Source of the DNA: Linum tenue
Taxonomy: Eukaryota > Streptophyta > Magnoliopsida > Malpighiales > Linaceae
Direction: 5' to 3'
Assembly: GCA_946122785.1 (NCBI GenBank)
Contig: CAMGYJ010000007.1
Coordinates: 43,859,587 to 43,923,586 of the forward strand
Length of the DNA stretch: 64,000 nucleotides
A program made the translations under genes and the position numbers. The notes beneath the pieces were generated by a model. It did no database searches and had not been told where the DNA came from. It saw only the letters and a list, made by a program, of their open reading frames with translations. Every line of letters begins with the position of its first letter. Position 1 is the stretch's first letter. This document shows, in pieces, positions 57,991 through 64,000 of the stretch.

Positions 57991-58303
57991 ATTTTTGAGT
58001 AGTGAGATTTGTTGGATGAAGCAAAGATTTGGCTCAAAGTCTGTAAGTTCTCAAGCTGGCAATGCTATTTGGCAAAGTATGGTAAGCTTAATTTGGCGAG
58101 AAAGGTGTAGTAGAGTCTATACAGGAGTGTGCAGAGATAGTTCAGTTTTATGCAGGATAGTTCGAGAGGAGGTAGTTGTCAAGTTTTGGAATCATTTGTA
58201 TAGATTGAACTTGATTGATCCTAACTAGCAAGGATGTTGCTAGTACTTTTCTTTTTGATGAAATGAAATTAACCCGATTCATAAATAAAAAAAAAAAAAA
58301 AAA
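57991..58303 (+). mobile_element. 5'-truncated LINE tail with poly(A) and target duplication
   Basis: A 313-base insertion ending in GAAATTAACCCGATTCATAA and a poly(A) run. The direct repeat AAAATGAGAGACT flanks it (57978-57990 and 58301-58313). The coding remnant near 58010-58220 (AIWQSMVSLIWRERCSRVY) is the C-terminal end of a plant LINE ORF2. The 3' end nearly matches the tail at 33760-33790, so both come from one LINE family. Severe 5' truncation is the normal outcome of target-primed reverse transcription. Confidence 0.85.
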
Positions 58304-59199
58304 ATGAGAGACTCTGAATTATTCAAAGAGCACGAGTTCAGGGGAAAAGGAAAAGGAGAGAGCAAGAAGTCACTTATTTGGACTTTTCCTCTGCCAGTCC
58401 CAGCTGATGCAAACCTTGTGAGAACGCAAAACTCACGACACCGACAAACCTTTTCAATGGGCTGTTAACAGCACAGGGAAGAGTAAAGAAAAGGCGTCGA
58501 CAGCTAGCTACCTACGTGATTTGTTATATAAAGAAATGGGCATTTTATTGCAGTTCAGACATGAGAATGAGATCACCACCACCCTGCATTCTGGCTAAGT
58601 TCCATTAATGCCGAGATCTGTCTAAACGCGCATGTCCATCAAAGCATAAGTGCATAACGCTGCGAACTTCATTATCTTGCAACCACTAACTGCATCTTTT
58701 TCTTTATCCAGTTAAGTGGGTATCACTATCACACCTGACCTGACTCACAAATCACAATGCATAACAACTAGAGGAAGGACCAGCGTTGATACATGGACTT
58801 TGGTGCATCAATAGCTGAGAGAGAACGCCTGTTAAAAGCCTTGAAACCATAATTTTCGGATTCAAAGTTCGCCAATCATAATCACTTGATCAAAGTACTA
58901 TTGTATATTTGTATCGCCTAGATGAGATTAGTTTGAATTGTACCATATATCCGCGGAGCACAACGTGCCATTGCTAATGATTCTACTGCGGTGCCACAAA
59001 TTTCGCAAGCTGATTCTAAGTAATCGTAGTATATCCAAGGTATGTTGGTTGAAGAGGACATAGAAAATGAAATGCTAATACCCACTACGACAACTAGATC
59101 GAGCTGTAATGGCCCGGTCAGATCGTATAGACATAAATAAAGGAAAAATGAGGACAAAAATAGAATAAAATACCACATTCAATCCAATTTGTTGAAACT
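58304..59199. other. Intergenic DNA, no confident gene
   Basis: A minus-strand frame at 58918-59178 contains NIPWIYYDYLESACEICGTA, with a CXXC pair. It might be a terminal exon or a fragment of a RING-variant-like protein, but I see no complete domain or further exons. Nothing else was recognised. Confidence 0.3.
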
Positions 59200-62100
59200 T
59201 GGATTTTATTTCTTTTTTCGGTAATTAGTGGAATCTATTAAGCACATTCTTGCCAAATCAACACAAGAATTCGAAAAAAAGTACCTTGGCCTAAGCCATA
59301 CAAAAATGTGATAGATCATACTATCACTACTCTAAACCACTCTATTGATGAACCTGTTCATAAATTTATGGGTTTCCTAACATATACAATCGAACTTCCT
59401 CCTTGAAAAGAGAGGCTAGAGTGTTCGCACTTCTCGCTATTTCGCCAGAGATCCTTCCAAAGCAGTCCAACTCTCCAACACCATAAAGAGCTGAAGATCA
59501 ACCCTCCATTCTTTCTGCTCCAGTCTGTAATCACTTCCATCATATGCTGCCAATCTGCAGGCAATCTGAATCCAGTGCCAAAAAGAGAGTAGAGAAATCT
59601 GTTGTAAATATGCGTTCACAGAATAAATGATCTCTCGCCTCAACATGTAAATCACAAAAGCACACAATTATCATCATCAATCACTTTCCACTGCTTGAGC
59701 TTGTCTATAGTTTTGATTTGGTCGAGGATGATTAACCAAGCAAGAAATTTGTACTTAGGAATTGTGAACTTGCCCCATAAGATTCGGTCGGTTGCTTGAC
59801 TCTGATAGACTTCCAAACCATTTTAATGGAGAACTTAAGCATCAAATTTCCCAGCATACAACCCCCTGAGAATTCGTTGACGGCCTAAATTGGAACCAAG
59901 TTCTTAATTTAAAAAGTTTGCTCCAAATCCAAGACCCTGAACTGGTCTGTTTAAGCTCCCAAAAAGACGGTATCTGAGTCTATAGGTTGTGATCCACGCC
60001 ACCCAAAAACTTCCTCCCTGCATAAAGAGCAACCAGACTAGGCGTGCAACTGATGCAACATTCCAAGATAATAGGTCCTTCAAGCCCAGTCTACCCTCTT
60101 TTTAGGTGAAGCTATAATATGCGAGGCTACTTTTGCTTTACCTGTACCTTCTCCAAACCAAAGCAAATCTGAACATATCTTTTGGATTCTTTTAATAAGC
60201 TTCTTGGGCAGAATAAAGATAGTCATCCAATAATTCACTAAAGAAAACAGAACAGAGAAGACTAATTCTAACTTTCTAGCATATTAAAGTTTATTAGCTC
60301 ACTAAGTTCTTATTCTCTTCGTGATTTTGTCAACCAGTATATCACATTCAATACTAGAGAGAAGTCCCAAATAGCGCACATATAGCTTTCCTTCCTTAAA
60401 ACCAGTCACGTTCAGGCAAGCTAAATTGCTCAGAAACACCCCCAAAGAAAACATCGCACTTTGCTGGATTGCATTTGAGACCTGAGATACTATATAATTT
60501 GTCTAACATCCTTTTCACTCCACTTAAAGCTTGACCTGACCCTTTAGTAAAAATCAACAAATCGTCTGCGAAGCATAAATGAGAGAGTCCAATGGATTGG
60601 CATTGAGGATGGAAAGTAAATTGTTTGGACTCAACTGCCTTGTTCAGCATTGAAGTAATAACCTCCATAGCCAAAGTGAACAAGTAGGGAGACAAGGGGT
60701 CCTCCTGTCGAACACCCTTTTCTGCTTTGAAATAACCAAATAGACTTCCATGAATCATGATGCTGAAGTGGGCAGTTTTGAGACATACAACAATCCAGAC
60801 AATAAAAAGCCCTGGAAATCCCATCAGCTTCATGAGTGTAAATAAGAAACTCCAACTAACCGAGTCGAATGCTTTCATAAATTGATTTTCATAGCACTCC
60901 TCGAAGTTATACATTTCCTATGATAGTCGTGTACTAGTTCTTGAGCCATCAATAAATTTTCCAGAATACTTCTTCCCTTAACAAATGCAGATTGGTTCCC
61001 GCTAATCAGTTTGGGAAGAACTTCTTGCAACATGTTAGCCAGAATCTTAGCAATTATTTTATATGTAACGTTGATGCAGGCAATAGGTATATAAGAAGTC
61101 AATGAGACAACATTGGGAATTTTAGGAACCGGAGTAAGTGATGCCGAATTCATACCACTAGGAAGCCAGTTTGTGATAAATAAATCCTGAATCCCCTGAG
61201 TGACCTCCATGCCAATTTCATGCCAACATTTCTGGAAAAATTCCACTGTTCAACCATCTGGACCGGGAACCTTTTGAGGATTCATAGCAAATAGAGCATC
61301 ATGGACTTCCTTAGCTGAAATTGCCTTAATTAAGTTGCTACAATCAGATTCATCCAAATGACCAGATAAACATGATTTAATAAAGTCTTTCGGATGAACA
61401 TCCAAGTTTGACGAGCCAAGGTGCTTAACATAGAACTTAAAAGCTTCCTCTGAAATTTCTTCAATATCAGTAAGCTCCTGACCACCCTCTAAAATCAGCT
61501 TCCTTATTTGTTTCCTTGCTGTCTTGAGCTCAGACATCTTGTGAAAGAAAGAACTATTAGAATCTCCTAAAGTCAACCAATTAATTCTTGACTTTTGCTG
61601 GAAGAAGATCTCATCTGCCTTCTTAAGAGTTTGAATATTCTGGACAGCTTCCTTGAGTAGCTCAAATGACTAAGGACCAGGGTCTGCTAGTGCTGAAAGT
61701 TGAGCTTGCTTCATAATAGTTCTAGCTTCCTGAGCCCTCCCAGTAATATCAGTAAACAAATCACTATTCAACTTTTTTAGTTCTATCTTCAGCAGATTCA
61801 ATCATTGTCTGATCTCAAATAACCCTGCAGAATACACTTTCCTCCGTCACACTTCTCTGACAATAGGGAGGAACTGGGGATGATCAGTCCACATGTCAAA
61901 GAAACAGAAAGGCTTTGGAAGTGATTTTACTAGTACTCTAGGAATAGCCAACACACCACAGTGACTCGAAAAATCTGGGGCAAGAAACTACACAACACAC
62001 TCTAGGAAACCAAAAATCCAATCAACATTAACCAGAAAACTATCTAATCTTTTTGCAATGGGATTCCCTTGTTGCTAGTTAGACCAAGTAAAGACAGGCC

Positions 62101-63720
62101 AGTTGCTTTATGATCTACTAACTCCATTATTTCTACCCATTCTCCGAATTTACTCATGCTATTAGAGATTGTAATAGTGTTAGGCGACTTTGATGGATCT
62201 AAAATAGCATTAAAATCTCCACCAACTGCCCAAGGAAAGTTGTGAACCATCCATTTACTCATCATGTTATAAGTGTCAACTCTAATCTTCTCCTCATTTG
62301 ATGCATAGACTACTATAAAGAAGAAATGCTCCTTTTGGTTTACATAAATCATTGTATGTATAAAATTCTCCTCAACTGCTAGAATCGATACATTTATATT
62401 ATCACACCAAGCCAGCCAAATCCGACCTAGTTTATTCTTGACATAATTGTCTTCAAAGGTAAAACCAACAAACTTGTCTTTTATTTTCTGTGCATTTTTT
62501 TTGTTGTACTCTTGTTTCAATCAAAGCTAGAACCTGAATTTTGTGACGTCGAACATACCTAAGCACAGAATCGTGCTTCAAGTGGTCATTGAACCCCCTC
62601 GTATTACAAATGAGAATGGTCATCTTCATTTTGTAGCTGCCTTCGTAGCTCCAGTTTTACTCCTTAGACCTTCGACCACCCTTATTAGGAGGATCTTGAA
62701 GTCTCACAACTTGGCTAGATGAGCATAAAGTAGCAAACGCATTCGCCCGCAAGATCATAGGAGCTACAATAGGGGTTTTCTTGTGACTACGTACATCATT
62801 AACCACCTTACTGAACTCCTCCTGAGAAGGGAGTGCACTTGTAGTGACTGGTGGAGTGGTGTCAATAATCACATACTTCCATGTGTCTTTTGGTTGCTCC
62901 TAGATTTGCTCCGCTTCCTTACTAGCTGGTTTAACTGGCACAAGTTCAACTGTCATCAGCTCCTTCTTCTGCCAAATCCTTTTAGTTTGTGTACCCGGTG
63001 GCAGCACACAATCATGCCCAACCCCCCCCCCCACAAGTTTCACAGACCACTGGTAGTCCACAATACTCCACCCTGATAAAGATAGGATGTAAACCATCAG
63101 GAGTCACACTCACTTGATCAACCATTTTCTTATATGCCTTCACCTCTACACAAATTCGCGCAGTCCCCAGCCTCATACCTCGCCTTGTCGGCTGATCCAT
63201 ACACAACGGCTTACCTAGGGTACTCACAATTCCTCCTAAACCCTCCCTCGTCGACAATTCCGTAGGAAGAGCAGATAGCTTAATCCACAATGGAAATGCC
63301 GAATTGTCAATGTCTAAAGCTTGAATTCCAGGGACCCAACGCCATAGACAAATGAGCTTCTTCCAATAATGCCAAGGTCCCCCCGCAGACTGACTATTAT
63401 GGAAATTGAAAAAGTACGAGACGATCTTCAAAGGAAGAAACCTTAACCTCACCTTCACGACCCCAAATCCAGTTTGCCAAAAATCGAAGCGAAGATAGAA
63501 ATGGCGGCGATCCAGGAAATTGACCAACGAGGCTGTATTCCCACCGCTTCACTTCTTCTCCTACAACTGACTTTCTGATCCGAAGAGAACCATTCACAAT
63601 CTCAGACTCTTAATAATCAAATCCATAATCAGCTGAAACATGAAACAACGATGCCCAAGTCCGGCCGCTAATGGCATTGCCTGCAGAGGCACCGTTAGTG
63701 ACGATGGCCATCAGATCGTG
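59200..63720 (-). mobile_element. Nearly full-length but broken LINE (L1-type)
   Basis: Minus-strand element. ORF1 starts near 63711 (MAIVTNGASAGNAISGRTWA) and carries a DUF4283-like region (PLWIKLSALPTEL) and a CCHC knuckle near 63030 that is interrupted by a poly(G) frameshift. ORF2 has an endonuclease from about 62620 (MTILICNTRGFNDHLKHDSV) with several stops. A linker follows (TLGDSNSSFFHKMSELKTAR). Reverse transcriptase spans about 61240-60400, including AFVKGRSILENLLMAQELVH, KAEKGVRQEDPLSPYLF and SHLCFADDLLIFTKGSG. The zinc-binding C-terminus is degraded toward 59350. Many stops and frameshifts make it inactive. The 3' end and target duplication were not resolved. It differs from the two plus-strand LINEs in detail, for example in its 3' tail. 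Confidence 0.88.
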
Positions 63721-64000
63721 ATAAGAGAAAATCAAAGAGAAAGGGAAGAGAGAGAAAAGGAATATACATAAATTTTTGATCAGGATTTTAATTCTGCTCG
63801 TGGCTTCTTTGTATATAAAAAGGGTCCAATGTGATCGACTATTGTATTTGAGATTCATAATAAAATCGAATGATACATTAACATCCAAACGTCATCGGGA
63901 CCTACTTATTACAAGGAATTTTTCAAGCCTTGAGGTACATCTATAACTCACCACAATTGAGCTACTGGTTCAAAATTTTACCTTGTGGAGCCCCATTATA
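63721..64000. other. 5' flank of the minus-strand LINE
   Basis: Purine-rich and then AT-rich sequence. It may contain the LINE's 5' untranslated region up to about 63790. No further feature was recognised before the window edge. Confidence 0.4.

Noticed and set aside
58918..59178. A minus-strand frame with a CXXC pair as a RING-variant protein gene
   Set aside because: Only one cysteine pair and no complete zinc domain, no start region and no neighbouring exons are visible. It is kept only as a note on the intergenic stretch.

Overview
This window looks like nuclear DNA of a eudicot plant. The evidence is split genes with GT-AG introns that encode typical plant proteins (a thylakoid-lumen protein with a twin-arginine transit peptide, plant histone H3.3, an organellar seryl-tRNA synthetase), AT-rich intergenic DNA, and many plant-type transposable elements. 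I cannot name the species.

The left 19 kb is gene-dense. It holds a tandem pair of cytochrome c oxidase subunit 6b genes (a short form at 152-972 and a long form at 2568-5000), a histone H3.3 gene (6515-7262, minus), an organellar seryl-tRNA synthetase (8059-11174, plus), the TL29 thylakoid lumen protein (11828-13890, minus) and an O-fucosyltransferase-like type II membrane protein (14698-18668, minus). I assembled exon chains for all six by reading splice junctions and checking phase. H3.3 and the synthetase diverge from a shared 0.8 kb promoter interval carrying site II motifs. The synthetase and TL29 converge. One further small single-exon gene lies at 54493-55026 (minus), isolated among repeats.

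The remaining 45 kb is mostly mobile DNA in layers. Retroelements are a degenerate LINE (19290-22450) interrupted by a Mutator-like inverted-repeat element with a perfect 10-bp target duplication; a decayed Ty1/Copia element (24905-30479) interrupted by a hAT-type element; an internally deleted LINE (31390-33790); a very small LTR element of about 229 bp (53114-53342); a 5'-truncated LINE tail with poly(A) and target duplication (57991-58303); and a long broken LINE on the minus strand (59200-63720). Several MITEs lie between them, including a hAT derivative with a perfect 8-bp target duplication that keeps a transposase C-terminal relic (56400-57040).

The centrepiece is an apparently intact Ty3/Gypsy element of the Tat type at 41747-52097. 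It has two 552-bp LTRs that read as identical, a 5-bp target duplication, and an uninterrupted 1769-residue Gag-Pol with two RNase H modules and a D,D35E integrase. Downstream comes a 99-bp tandem repeat array, then a separate gene region on the opposite strand with its own TATA box and at least one probable intron. That antisense gene is the best candidate for an under-described function in this window.
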